Assembly (NCBI GenBank): GCA_011391835.1 | Contig: JAABPS010000020.1 | Location: 1 to 15,337, forward strand | Length of the DNA: 15,337 nt | Reading direction: 5' to 3' | Origin: Desulfobacteraceae bacterium | Lineage (GTDB): Bacteria > Desulfobacterota > Desulfobacteria > Desulfobacterales > JAABPS01 | Shown here: positions 6,545 through 13,975 of the stretch, piece by piece | How the letters are laid out: every line of letters begins with the position of its first letter | Position numbering within the stretch: position 1 is the stretch's first letter | Position numbers and translations under genes: made by a program | The notes under the pieces: model-generated | Database searches by the model: none | Told to the model about the DNA's origin: nothing | Seen by the model: only the letters and a program-made list of their open reading frames with translations

Positions 6545-7150
6545 ATGGAATTAATCGATGTCATTAAGCAGCGGCGGAGCATTCGAAAATTTAAGGAGGA
6601 TCCCGTACCGGATGAATTGATCGACGAATTACTGGAAGCGGCCCGGCTGGCTCCATCGGGCTCGAATATACAGCCCTGGAGATTTGTCATTGTTAAATCA
6701 GAGGAGATCAAGAAAAAACTTGATGAGGTGACGCCCTATAAATTTGCTTTAAAGGCGCCGGTGCTTTTTGTCTGCTGTTCGGATTTAACCGCTTTTGAAA
6801 CCAGGCCCAAAAGAGTAAAGGAGCTTTTGGAAGCAGGCGCGTTTACGGATGTTGAAATCGATAACCCCGATTCCGGCAAGTATGAAAGCAATATAGGAAA
6901 ATCCATATCCATTAGTGGATACCTGGCAATGAATGTTGCTATTGCGATTGAACATATCGTTTTAAGGGCTACGGACCTCGGCCTGGGAACGTGCTGGATT
7001 GGTCGGGTTGACAGTGAAAAAACAAAAAAGATTCTGGGGCTAAATGATAACCTTTACGTGGTGATGCTTCTGCCTATTAGGTATCCGGCTCAGGATCCAG
7101 GGCAAAGGCCCCGGTTTTCTAAAGAAGAGATTATGATAAAGACAGTTTAA
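6545..7150 (+). CDS. Nitroreductase-family FMN oxidoreductase
   Basis: Predicted 201-residue FMN-dependent, NAD(P)H-using nitroreductase-fold enzyme, usually a cytoplasmic homodimer. The start at 6545 is preferred over a TTG at 6482 because GGAGG lies 7 nt upstream and the product then begins at the family's usual point, MELIDVIKQRRSIRKF. FMN phosphate-contacting motif RRSIR (10-14), the APSGSNIQPW loop (36-45), and the late GLGTCWIG segment are all present, as is a C-terminal P-x-x-RPRF. A small insertion around 85-110 distinguishes it from the shortest members. The substrate could be a nitroaromatic, quinone or enoyl-type compound; the family is promiscuous. It is divergent from the synthetase pair and convergent with the DUF2079 gene. 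Confidence 0.9.
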   Translation: MELIDVIKQRRSIRKFKEDPVPDELIDELLEAARLAPSGSNIQPWRFVIVKSEEIKKKLDEVTPYKFALKAPVLFVCCSDLTAFETRPKRVKELLEAGAFTDVEIDNPDSGKYESNIGKSISISGYLAMNVAIAIEHIVLRATDLGLGTCWIGRVDSEKTKKILGLNDNLYVVMLLPIRYPAQDPGQRPRFSKEEIMIKTV

Positions 7151-7160
7151 AACAAAGAGC

Positions 7161-7185
7161 ATCCTTAAAGCAGCAAAGGATTTTC
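7161..7185 (+). terminator. Weak candidate terminator after the nitroreductase gene
   Basis: ATCCTT (7161-7166) pairs with AAGGAT (7176-7181) around a 9-nt loop, followed by TTTCT. The stem is short and AT-rich, so termination efficiency would be modest. Its position 11 bp after the stop codon supports the call. Confidence 0.32.
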
Positions 7186-7218
7186 TGTAGAATATAGACG
7201 CGGAAAAAGTTCTAAAAT

Positions 7219-8787
7219 TTATTTTGGCATATTAAAATACTTTATAAATTTTAGACGTGATTCGAGATTTTTTTTGCTGATATGATATCTTCTAAAAACC
7301 ATAAAGTACCCATTTTCTTTAATGAGTGAAAATTCGTTTTTTATTTTATTGCTCTCGTTTGGTCTGCAATATATCAAACAAAAAAGGCTTAAAGGAATAT
7401 CGTTATTTTCTTTCGGCAGAACGACATAGTCTGCAATTCCTCTGGGGGGGCTGTTTACTCCCCGGTCATAGAATGTACACATTCGATCAACCCATTCAAC
7501 AGCTGACATCGCAGGTACAGCTACAATTTTATCTTCAGGAATTTCGGCTTTTATACTATGGATTGCGGATGACATTTTGCCTATAATCTCTGATCGCGAT
7601 TCATAGGCCATATTTTTATTAAAGAAAAAAGCAAGATCATTTTTTACAAAGATAATTCCGGATAGAAGAAAGATAAGGAGTGTTGTAAAGCGAAAGAGGT
7701 TTATTTTTGAACGATTATCTATTCCGAGTTGTAGTGTTATTGCGCCTGTGATAAGCACAACGCATGGAAAGTTATGCCAAGTTAATAAAGAAAAATCGTT
7801 ACTTAAAAAAGCAAACGTTGACTTTAAAATCGCTATTAGAAACATTGCAAAGATATAACTGTTGAATTGAAGGTTAGAAAGAAATGCGGATAGGAAGGCT
7901 ATTGTTAATAATCCAATATAAAAATAATACTTAATTACAATATCTTTCAAAAATATATTTAGTTTTTCTTTTTGTATTAAAACAAAAAAATTATGTATTA
8001 AGGTAGCATTCCCGCGATTGAATTCGGTTTGGAAGATGGAGACAAAAGCTGTTCCCAAAAGAAATATCATTGAGGAGACTAAAAGAAAACATAAGTTAAA
8101 ACGTTTATGGCGTTTATCGAAAAGATAGGTTAGAAAAAAAAATATCATAGCAAGTAATGCCATTTCCTGCTTTAAGCTCACAAAAATAATATAAAATAAA
8201 CCAAAGCCTGCCAGATAATATTTTGAATTCTTATTAAGACGGTTGAGCTTTTGCTGTTCGAGTATACAAATTGTGAATAATAGCATACAAAAGCCAGCGA
8301 GGATGTCTGGGTGAAAACCATATAGAGATTCAAAAAGAGCTCGATAGGTTATTCCAAATAGTAATAAATAGCTAAGAGATAGAATAAATGCACCGATAGT
8401 CCGAATAGAAGTTTTGAGGTGAAAGAACAATAAAATTCCACTAAAAGCATAAAAGATTGGCCCAAGCAGCGCCAACATAAAAACCATATTGTTATTTAAA
8501 ATTAATTTAAACGGCAAAAGGAGGAGTAAGATAAAGAACGCATGTTCGCCGAACTGATTTCCATACGTAAAGTCTATGCCAAAATTTCCAGTTAATGTAT
8601 TTCCCATTACCTGATCGAAAATAAAGATATCAGAAGTGTAATTCCATAAAAAAAGCCCTCGGAGTTTAAGATAGGCGATTAAAACCGCCATCAAAAAAAC
8701 GATCGCTAAATAAATAATAGTTAAGAATTTATCCAGGCGTGTACTATTATGCATTTTAGGATTTAAACTATGTTCATAAAAGTTCAT
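7219..8787 (-). CDS. DUF2079 multi-spanning membrane protein (GT-C-like)
   Basis: Predicted 522-residue integral membrane protein. There are about ten hydrophobic segments between residues 20 and ~385, then a soluble C-terminal domain (~390-522) rich in charged residues. The first loop, WNYTSDIFIFDQ (48-59) with GNQFGEH (76-82), matches the DUF2079 pattern of an acidic D-x-x-x-FDQ loop and a histidine. DUF2079 proteins share the fold of GT-C glycosyltransferases that use polyprenyl-linked sugars, but their activity is unproven. The gene is clearly more AT-rich than its neighbours, is full of AAA and TTT codons, and has no visible Shine-Dalgarno before ATG 8787 or before Met12, suggesting a different history from the flanking genes. 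It follows the PlsC-like gene by 54 bp and may be co-transcribed. Confidence 0.75.
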   Translation of the reverse strand: MNFYEHSLNPKMHNSTRLDKFLTIIYLAIVFLMAVLIAYLKLRGLFLWNYTSDIFIFDQVMGNTLTGNFGIDFTYGNQFGEHAFFILLLLLPFKLILNNNMVFMLALLGPIFYAFSGILLFFHLKTSIRTIGAFILSLSYLLLFGITYRALFESLYGFHPDILAGFCMLLFTICILEQQKLNRLNKNSKYYLAGFGLFYIIFVSLKQEMALLAMIFFFLTYLFDKRHKRFNLCFLLVSSMIFLLGTAFVSIFQTEFNRGNATLIHNFFVLIQKEKLNIFLKDIVIKYYFYIGLLTIAFLSAFLSNLQFNSYIFAMFLIAILKSTFAFLSNDFSLLTWHNFPCVVLITGAITLQLGIDNRSKINLFRFTTLLIFLLSGIIFVKNDLAFFFNKNMAYESRSEIIGKMSSAIHSIKAEIPEDKIVAVPAMSAVEWVDRMCTFYDRGVNSPPRGIADYVVLPKENNDIPLSLFCLIYCRPNESNKIKNEFSLIKENGYFMVFRRYHISKKNLESRLKFIKYFNMPK

Positions 8788-8841
8788 TTATTAAAATTTT
8801 AGAATTTATTTATAAATTACGTGCATGTAGTGGTCAAGTCC

Positions 8842-9627
8842 TTATAGTTCATTTCTCCATTTATTCAGTTCCTGATTAATAAATTGTACGATGGTCCGAT
8901 GTTCGTCCCTGCCTCGGTCATTTATCCATATAGGTTTTCCGATAGTGAAGTAAACTTTTTTTGACGGATCAATTCTCCCAAAATCTTTGAGGTATTTTCC
9001 ATTTCCCCAGGCATCACTTTTTAGTGCAACGGGAACAATGGGGACGTTGGCCCGTTGGGCCAGTTTAACGCCAATGGTGTTAAACTGGCTGGGCTCCACA
9101 AAGAGGGTGCGGGTTGTTTGAGGAAAAACAATTACTGAAATATTCCTTTCCAGCCTGCTCAGGCCTTCTTCCATCACGGTTTTCAAATCCTGTCTGGGGT
9201 TGGTGCGATTAACGGCAATCGGATCGCGTGTTCGTAAAATATGTCCAAAAAAAGGATATTTCAGCAGGCTCTGCTTGATAATAAATGTTACATTGGTAAA
9301 CGGCAGAAAAATGGAAGGAAGCGCGACAGTTTCAAGGGTACTCATGTGATTGGCGATGATGACATAGGGAGGATGAACGTCCTCAAGATGTTTAAATCCG
9401 GTTATCTCAAAACATACGCCAATGCCTTCCAATGCATGCAGAAGATCCACGCTGTTCTGGCGCCAGGCGTTCGTGTCGTATCGACCATGCTTTGCGTTTA
9501 AGCCTGCTTTAAAAACGACCCAGATAAAAAAGCTGTAAAAACGAAGACTGGGGAATACCTTTGCGAATAAAGAAACCGCTCTGGGAGAAGTCCTGTAGTC
9601 TTTAATAGCAGATGGCGCCTGTGTCAT
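8842..9627 (-). CDS. PlsC-like 1-acyl-glycerol-3-phosphate acyltransferase with altered motifs
   Basis: Predicted 261-residue LPLAT-fold acyltransferase of the PlsC type, likely attached to the inner face of the cytoplasmic membrane through a hydrophobic segment at ~29-42. Family blocks are in order: block I NHMSTLE (93-99), block II IKQSLLKYPFFG ... AVNRTN (117-143), block III FPQTTRT (168-174), block IV VPIVPVAL (195-202). Two differences stand out: the usual NHxSxxD ends in Glu99 (H-x4-E), and the usual FPEGTR has Gln170 and Thr171. His94 remains, so the protein may be active with altered acyl-donor or acceptor preference, or may use a different substrate from canonical PlsC. The start at 9627 has no strong Shine-Dalgarno, but TATAAT lies 17 nt upstream of it. 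The DUF2079 gene follows downstream. Confidence 0.85.
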   Translation of the reverse strand: MTQAPSAIKDYRTSPRAVSLFAKVFPSLRFYSFFIWVVFKAGLNAKHGRYDTNAWRQNSVDLLHALEGIGVCFEITGFKHLEDVHPPYVIIANHMSTLETVALPSIFLPFTNVTFIIKQSLLKYPFFGHILRTRDPIAVNRTNPRQDLKTVMEEGLSRLERNISVIVFPQTTRTLFVEPSQFNTIGVKLAQRANVPIVPVALKSDAWGNGKYLKDFGRIDPSKKVYFTIGKPIWINDRGRDEHRTIVQFINQELNKWRNEL

Positions 9628-9644
9628 GAGCCGAATCTTTTGGG

Positions 9645-9650
9645 ATTATA
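9645..9650 (-). promoter_or_regulatory. Perfect -10 box upstream of the PlsC-like gene
   Basis: TATAAT on the minus strand, 17 nt before the ATG at 9627. No recognisable -35 box lies at the right distance, so this is only a partial promoter call. If used, the leader would be about 10 nt, which fits the missing Shine-Dalgarno. Confidence 0.33.
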
Positions 9651-9751
9651 ATGTGTCCTGGGCATAGAGTTTTTGCCTAAAAAAGCAGTATCACCTTCAT
9701 TAATGAGTAGACATTTTATTATCAGAAGTATTTAGTTTAGGCAAGCGGCAG

Positions 9752-9788
9752 AAAAAAGGCCGGCAGGATGAATCTGCTACCGGCCTTT
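9752..9788 (-). terminator. Intrinsic terminator of the hsp20 remnant
   Basis: On the minus strand AAAGGCCGG (9788-9780) pairs with CCGGCCTTT (9763-9755); three more inner pairs form if a 2-nt bulge is allowed. A run of six T follows immediately. The stem starts 8 bp after the stop codon of the hsp20 remnant, the normal place for that gene's terminator. Confidence 0.8.
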
Positions 9789-9796
9789 GTAGAAAC

Positions 9797-9898
9797 TTAA
9801 GCGGACTTCACGGTAATTTTTCGGGGTTGCTCTTTCTCTACTTTGGGCAACGCCAGATGCAAGACTCCTTCTTTAAATTCAGCGTCTTGTCTTCTCAT
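9797..9898 (-). pseudogene. 3' remnant of an Hsp20/alpha-crystallin chaperone gene
   Basis: The minus strand encodes AEFKEGVLHLALPKVEKEQP followed by RKITVKSA and a TAA stop (9799-9797). This is the C-terminal end of the alpha-crystallin domain of small heat-shock proteins (the GVL...LPK signature and a final beta strand with basic tail). Upstream, the frame stays open for about 35 more codons but the sequence no longer resembles Hsp20, and the ~100 preceding domain residues are missing. An ATG at 9898 would give at most 33 residues with no Shine-Dalgarno, too short to fold. The gene's own terminator is intact, so this is most simply the tail left by a deletion or recombination. Identification of the fragment is good; whether it is transcribed is unknown. 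Confidence 0.75.
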
Positions 9899-10031
9899 GG
9901 TTGCCACGTCTTCGGTTGGCCTTCTCCACGGCGCTGATGGGTGTCTATGACAATCTATGAAGAATTGATATGCCGGTGAGAATTATAGTGATATGTATGA
10001 GGCAGAACAAATGAATAAAACGATAATAACC
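9899..10031. other. Stretch between the hsp20 remnant and the Fe-S operon
   Basis: No gene is visible. This is where the 5' part of hsp20 would have been; I find no recognisable Hsp20 coding in any frame. No intrinsic terminator for the Fe-S operon is apparent here either. Confidence 0.4.
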
Positions 10032-11198
10032 TCAGATAGCAAGAATTTCAGAAATGTCCTGCACGATCAGTTTATCGTCAAGCCTTTCCGCTTTAACGGC
10101 ATCTTCCAGCATGGTTAAGCAGTTAGGGCATGCGACGGCTAAAATCTCTGCGCCAGTATCCGCTGCTTCTCTGGCCCGTATCCGGGCTGGGCTGTCTTCA
10201 CTTCCTCCAAGGATATCTGTATAAAAATTTCCGCCGCCGCCTCCGCAACACAGGGCGCCCTTTTTATTTCTTTCCATTTCTACCAGAGTTATTCCTTTTA
10301 GAGATTTTAATACGTTTCTGGGCGAATCATAATCCTTGTTCCATCGGCCGAGAAAGCAGGGATCATGAAAGGTAACTTTTTTTTGAATTTCTTTCAGGTC
10401 TGAAAGTTTCCGCTTTTTCATAAGATCGGAAAGAATCTGGGTATAGTGAAATACTTCGAATTTACCATCAAACTTTGGATAAATACTTTTAAACGCGTTA
10501 TAGGAATGAGGAGATAATGTGATAATTTTCTTTACTCCCAACTCTTTAAACTGTTTTATATTTTTTTCTACTACCCATTCCAGCAGGCCATCTTCACCCA
10601 TCATTCCCACTTCATTGCCATCTGTAATTTCTTTCTTGCCCAAAACCCCGAAGGATACACCGGCCTTTAACAAAAGTTCTCCCAGGGCTCTGGCGGCCTG
10701 TTGCGCCCGGGTGTCGTAGGAACCTTCGCACCCCACATAATAAAGAAATTCCTGATTGCTATATGTTTCTACCCGGGTTCCTTCCATCCATTGACTTCTT
10801 TTTTTGGCGGAAATACCGTATGGATTCCCATGCAGCTGAATATTTTTCAAAAAGGACTTCACCGGTGCAGGGAGCAGTCCCAATTCAACCATTTCATTTT
10901 TGGCTGCGATGACCATATTCACAATTTCATCGCTGAAGCTCAACGGGCATTTCTCCACGCAATTTTTACAGGCAGCGCACGCGTAAACAATCTTGGCAAG
11001 GTGTTCCGTCCATTCCAGTTCGCCATTTACCCATGCTCTAATCAACCAGAGACGTCCGCCGGCGGAATAGCTTTCCAGTCTGAACCTGGCATAAGCAGGA
11101 CAATTGTTGACGTCATCCCAGTTGGTCGGAAATTTGCAGTAACCACACCGAAAACATCTGTGGATTATATCGTTGTATTTGTATGCTGTACGTGTCAT
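10032..11198 (-). CDS. Fe-S/CCG-domain oxidoreductase subunit (HdrD/GlcF-like), third gene of operon
   Basis: Predicted 388-residue cytoplasmic electron-transfer subunit. N-terminal dicluster ferredoxin: C15-x2-C18-x2-C21 ... C33-P and C74-x2-C77-x2-C80-x3-C84-P, for two [4Fe-4S] clusters. Then two CCG (heterodisulfide-reductase-type) halves. The C-terminal one is complete: C281 in FHDPC, C317-C318-G, C357-P-x-C360. The N-terminal half is degenerate: C157 remains, but the expected C-C-G position reads E190-I-T-D, and the C-P-x-C position reads S229-P-H-S232, so it cannot bind its cofactor in the usual way. The ATG overlaps the stop of the FAD oxidase by 4 nt (11195-11198), showing translational coupling. 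Likely role: taking electrons from the flavoprotein and passing them to a quinone, a disulfide or another carrier. Confidence 0.87.
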   Translation of the reverse strand: MTRTAYKYNDIIHRCFRCGYCKFPTNWDDVNNCPAYARFRLESYSAGGRLWLIRAWVNGELEWTEHLAKIVYACAACKNCVEKCPLSFSDEIVNMVIAAKNEMVELGLLPAPVKSFLKNIQLHGNPYGISAKKRSQWMEGTRVETYSNQEFLYYVGCEGSYDTRAQQAARALGELLLKAGVSFGVLGKKEITDGNEVGMMGEDGLLEWVVEKNIKQFKELGVKKIITLSPHSYNAFKSIYPKFDGKFEVFHYTQILSDLMKKRKLSDLKEIQKKVTFHDPCFLGRWNKDYDSPRNVLKSLKGITLVEMERNKKGALCCGGGGGNFYTDILGGSEDSPARIRAREAADTGAEILAVACPNCLTMLEDAVKAERLDDKLIVQDISEILAI

Positions 11199-12556
11199 TC
11201 GTTGACCTCCCAGTTTCCAGGGTTCATAATGCCATTGGGGTCCAGCAGGTTTTTTACCTTTTTCATCATCTGAAGTGTGTTGGAATCCATTCTGTCCATC
11301 ATGAGTTTTTGCCCGAAAACAGCTGGCTTCCAGATAGTGCCGCCAAGTTCCAGTACCAGGCTGTCGGTCTCATGCAGGGCTTCTCTGGCATGCCGGACGG
11401 TTTCGGGATCCGCCCGGTTAAAAGCATAGGACCAGGAAAACATCATTGCGTGTGCGCTGCCAATGACTCTGCCCAAAACCGTATAAGGGATATTATGACG
11501 GGTAGAGATTTCGGCGCCCCGGCGGTAACACTCCGGATAAGCGGTTACGGGCATAATCGATCCCACATATTCAAATCCGCCTCCTTTTTTCCAGTCAGCG
11601 GACTTGCTAATCTGAGGGCGCTGGATATCCTGGGAAACAGCGCCAATGCCTCCCGTGCCGTCTTGTATATATCTGGCAAGTTTGCCGTCAAGAAGCAGAT
11701 GACGCTTAAACTCCATTTCTTCTTCAGTATCGCCGGTGATATTCATACTGATATGATGAACGCCGTCCATAAAAGGCGGGATAGCGGAAGTAAAGGCGAT
11801 GAGATCTTCAGCCATTCCAACGTGTGTCAATTCATATAAAAGGTCAGGGATGAGCCCTTCATCTTCTACCACAAAAAGATCCATTTCTCTGATTTTTTTG
11901 CACGGAAACAGCCGCAAAGATATTTTGGTAATAATACCGGTTGAGCCGTTCCATCCCAGAAACAATCCAATATCCGGCAGGGGGTGCAGGGTATACCACC
12001 CGCTTCCAATTGAACAGGACCCAAATTTGCAGATTTCTCCGGTGGGCAGAACTACTTCCATGCCGTTGACCATATCGGAATTAAAGCCGTACGGGTGAGC
12101 CATGTCTCCCTGCCCGTGGATGGCGATGTTGCCCCCGATGGTGGCCGCCGGGGGTGCGCCGGGTTCGGAATGCATAAGGTGCGGATAATGTTTATGAAGA
12201 TAAGCGGTGAGCTTTCCATTGGAAATACCGGCTTCCACAACCACGTACCTGGCCTTTTCGTTTAACTCGATAATCTGGTCCATCCGTTTTAAATCAAGAG
12301 CAATGCCTCCCTGTAAGGGCAAGGCCAGACCGGCCAGGGACATGCCGCCGCCCAGTGGAACCACCGGAACTTTTTTCTTATTGGCCAGCAGGATAATTTT
12401 TTGGACTTCCTCCGCTGTCTTCGGTGCAGCGACATAATCCGGAAATTTCGGCTCCGACGTTCCCAGATCTTTGGAATAGGTAAAAAGTTCTTCCGGTCGA
12501 TTGGACGCATAATCCTCTCCAACAATTTTAACGAGAGCCTGGTAAACGGCATCCAT
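11195..12556 (-). CDS. FAD-linked oxidase (GlcD-like 2-hydroxyacid dehydrogenase), second gene of operon
   Basis: Predicted 453-residue flavoprotein of the vanillyl-alcohol-oxidase/PCMH fold (FAD_binding_4 plus FAD-oxidase C-terminal domain). FAD-binding motifs: VVPLGGGMSLAG (65-76), the PGAPPAATIGGNIA segment (132-145), GSTGIIT (204-210). The C-terminal domain ends with the family hallmark LLDPNGIMNPG just before the stop. No histidine suitable for covalent flavin attachment is evident at the usual place, so FAD is probably non-covalent. Relatives oxidise glycolate, D-lactate or longer 2-hydroxy acids, and alkyl-glycerone-phosphate synthase shares the fold. Between two Fe-S/CCG subunits, the enzyme most likely feeds electrons into them. 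It starts 12 nt after the upstream gene's stop. Exact substrate cannot be read from sequence. Confidence 0.9.
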   Translation of the reverse strand: MDAVYQALVKIVGEDYASNRPEELFTYSKDLGTSEPKFPDYVAAPKTAEEVQKIILLANKKKVPVVPLGGGMSLAGLALPLQGGIALDLKRMDQIIELNEKARYVVVEAGISNGKLTAYLHKHYPHLMHSEPGAPPAATIGGNIAIHGQGDMAHPYGFNSDMVNGMEVVLPTGEICKFGSCSIGSGWYTLHPLPDIGLFLGWNGSTGIITKISLRLFPCKKIREMDLFVVEDEGLIPDLLYELTHVGMAEDLIAFTSAIPPFMDGVHHISMNITGDTEEEMEFKRHLLLDGKLARYIQDGTGGIGAVSQDIQRPQISKSADWKKGGGFEYVGSIMPVTAYPECYRRGAEISTRHNIPYTVLGRVIGSAHAMMFSWSYAFNRADPETVRHAREALHETDSLVLELGGTIWKPAVFGQKLMMDRMDSNTLQMMKKVKNLLDPNGIMNPGNWEVNE

Positions 12557-12568
12557 ATAATTATCTCC

Positions 12569-13609
12569 TTATGATGTTTTCTCCCCAATGGCGAGACGGC
12601 ACAGATCGCTCATAAATACAGGCATCATGCCTTTTTTGGCAACGGGTTTGCCAATGGTCTGCATGCATGCCGGGCAATTAAACACACATATCTGGGCCCC
12701 TGCGCGTTGCATATCGTCAATATTTTTCTTTTGCAGATCCAAACTGAATTGGCGGCTGCCTTTCTTTTTCTGGCCTAATATGGTACCGCCGCAGCACAGG
12801 GCATTTTCACCAACATACTCACGTTTTACATGTTCTGCACCAATGAGGTCAAAGATTTTGTCCACAAACTGGTATTTATCCGATGAAAGTCTTGAGGAGC
12901 AGGGACGCTGATAAGCTACCTTGAAATTTAAGGGTTTTATTTCACTCTTGAGCTCCTTCAGCCTGTTGTAAAGATATTCAAACAAATGGATGGACTTAAA
13001 CGGCACCGCAAAACCAAAGGCTGGCGCGTAGGATGTGTAGGTGCCGTAACATTCATCATGGAAATGTACTACTTCTTTGACCTTGTGAGCAGCGATGGTT
13101 TCAATGATTTTTTCCAGCCGTTCATTGATGACGGAAATCCTGCCAAAGTGCAGATACATCAGCTGACAGAAGTAGTGAAACATCTTACGGGAATCGGCGG
13201 ACATCAGGGTCAGCCCTTCGAAGAGCTTCCCCCGGGTTAAGGTTGCCAGAGAACTGAATACGCCAAGATTAAGGGCCGGTCCTTTTATCTCCTGAATGTC
13301 AGGTTCACCCCTGAAGGGGATACCGATCCGAATTCCGCGCTTAATCAGCGGGTCGGGCAGGGGGAGAATATTTAATTCTTCCTGCCGTTGAACGATCAGG
13401 TAAAATGGATGATTGCCGGTCGGGCAATATTCCTCACACGCATAACAGGTGACGCACTCGTGCAGGACAAACGAATCTTTCTTATTGATAATTTTTTTTA
13501 TTTCAATCTTGGCGGTATCGGGGTCTATTTTCAGGTACTGGCATTTGGTAAGACAGTCGTTTGTCTCGCAGGCAAAACATTTGGTTTCGTCAAACTTGAG
13601 TTGAAACAT
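12569..13609 (-). CDS. Fe-S/CCG-domain oxidoreductase subunit (HdrD-like), first gene of operon
   Basis: Predicted 346-residue electron-transfer subunit. The ATG at 13609 is chosen over an upstream in-frame start (13660) because AGGAGA lies 6 nt before it. A ferredoxin-like N-terminus has C11-x2-C14-x4-C19-x3-C23 and C52-x2-C55-x2-C58-x3-C62-P, enough for two [4Fe-4S] clusters although the first spacing is unusual. A single complete CCG domain is C-terminal: C237 (QRPC), C272-C273-G, C312-P-A-C315. The preceding half keeps only C187 (HDEC where CPEC would be usual) and looks degenerate. It differs clearly in sequence from the other CCG protein of the operon. First gene of three on the minus strand. 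Likely a partner of the FAD oxidase in one complex. Confidence 0.86.
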   Translation of the reverse strand: MFQLKFDETKCFACETNDCLTKCQYLKIDPDTAKIEIKKIINKKDSFVLHECVTCYACEEYCPTGNHPFYLIVQRQEELNILPLPDPLIKRGIRIGIPFRGEPDIQEIKGPALNLGVFSSLATLTRGKLFEGLTLMSADSRKMFHYFCQLMYLHFGRISVINERLEKIIETIAAHKVKEVVHFHDECYGTYTSYAPAFGFAVPFKSIHLFEYLYNRLKELKSEIKPLNFKVAYQRPCSSRLSSDKYQFVDKIFDLIGAEHVKREYVGENALCCGGTILGQKKKGSRQFSLDLQKKNIDDMQRAGAQICVFNCPACMQTIGKPVAKKGMMPVFMSDLCRLAIGEKTS

Positions 13610-13690
13610 CCATTGTCTCCTCATTAAGGATTTAGGATTGATTGTTCGAATATATGGCAAATATGGAACAGAGTAATTACGATTGGTTAT

Positions 13691-13719
13691 TTGATATCAA
13701 TTTTTTTTTAAGATAACAA
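13691..13719 (-). promoter_or_regulatory. Candidate promoter of the FAD/Fe-S operon with a palindrome at its -10
   Basis: On the minus strand TTGTTA (13719-13714), a 17-bp spacer, then TATCAA (13696-13691), each with four of six consensus bases. The -10 is half of the perfect 10-bp palindrome TTGATATCAA (13691-13700), a possible operator. Leader length would be about 75 nt. Confidence 0.37.
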
Positions 13720-13796
13720 TACGAATAAATGCCTGCCATGAAATTGCTTGTATAACCGGCTATTATCAAAGGGTTATGCAGAGCGCATCATTTTCA

Positions 13797-13825
13797 TTGA
13801 CAAAATTTTTCATGGTTTTTAGAGT
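13797..13825 (+). promoter_or_regulatory. Sigma70 promoter for the crotonase stub and flavoprotein genes
   Basis: A perfect TTGACA (13797-13802), a 17-bp spacer and TAGAGT (13820-13825, four of six). It reads toward the ATG at 13880, leaving a ~48-nt leader. Confidence 0.5.
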
Positions 13826-13879
13826 AAATGATTCAGTTTAATACGGGACAGCTATGAACACTATATGGGGAGAATTCGG

Positions 13880-13972
13880 ATGCGCTACGAAACAATCATT
13901 TATGAGAAAGAAAAAGGGATAGGGATTGTTACAGTGCACGCGAAGCATTTGGGCATGTCGGCTATACGATAA
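13880..13972 (+). pseudogene. N-terminal stub of an enoyl-CoA hydratase-like (crotonase) gene
   Basis: A 30-codon frame from ATG (13880) to TAA (13970-13972), with a good ribosome binding site (GGGGAG, 7 nt upstream) and a good promoter. Its first 19 residues, beginning MRYETIIYEKEKGIGIVTV, match the typical opening strand pair of crotonase-family proteins. These normally continue ITLNRPxxxNA; here the sequence diverges into HAKHLGMSAIR and stops, so ~230 residues are absent. The stop lies 3 nt before the start of the flavoprotein gene, which lacks its own Shine-Dalgarno. The stub may therefore now act as a translated leader that delivers ribosomes to the next gene. Alternatively it is a short peptide gene only resembling crotonase. 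The similarity is from recognition of the N-terminal pattern, not a search. Confidence 0.6.
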
Positions 13973-13975
13973 TTT

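Noticed and set aside
10701..11839. Long plus-strand open frames opposite the Fe-S and FAD oxidase genes (10701-11273, 11183-11839).
   Set aside because: They are antisense to genes with clear family motifs, have no plausible ribosome binding site and show no recognisable protein features.
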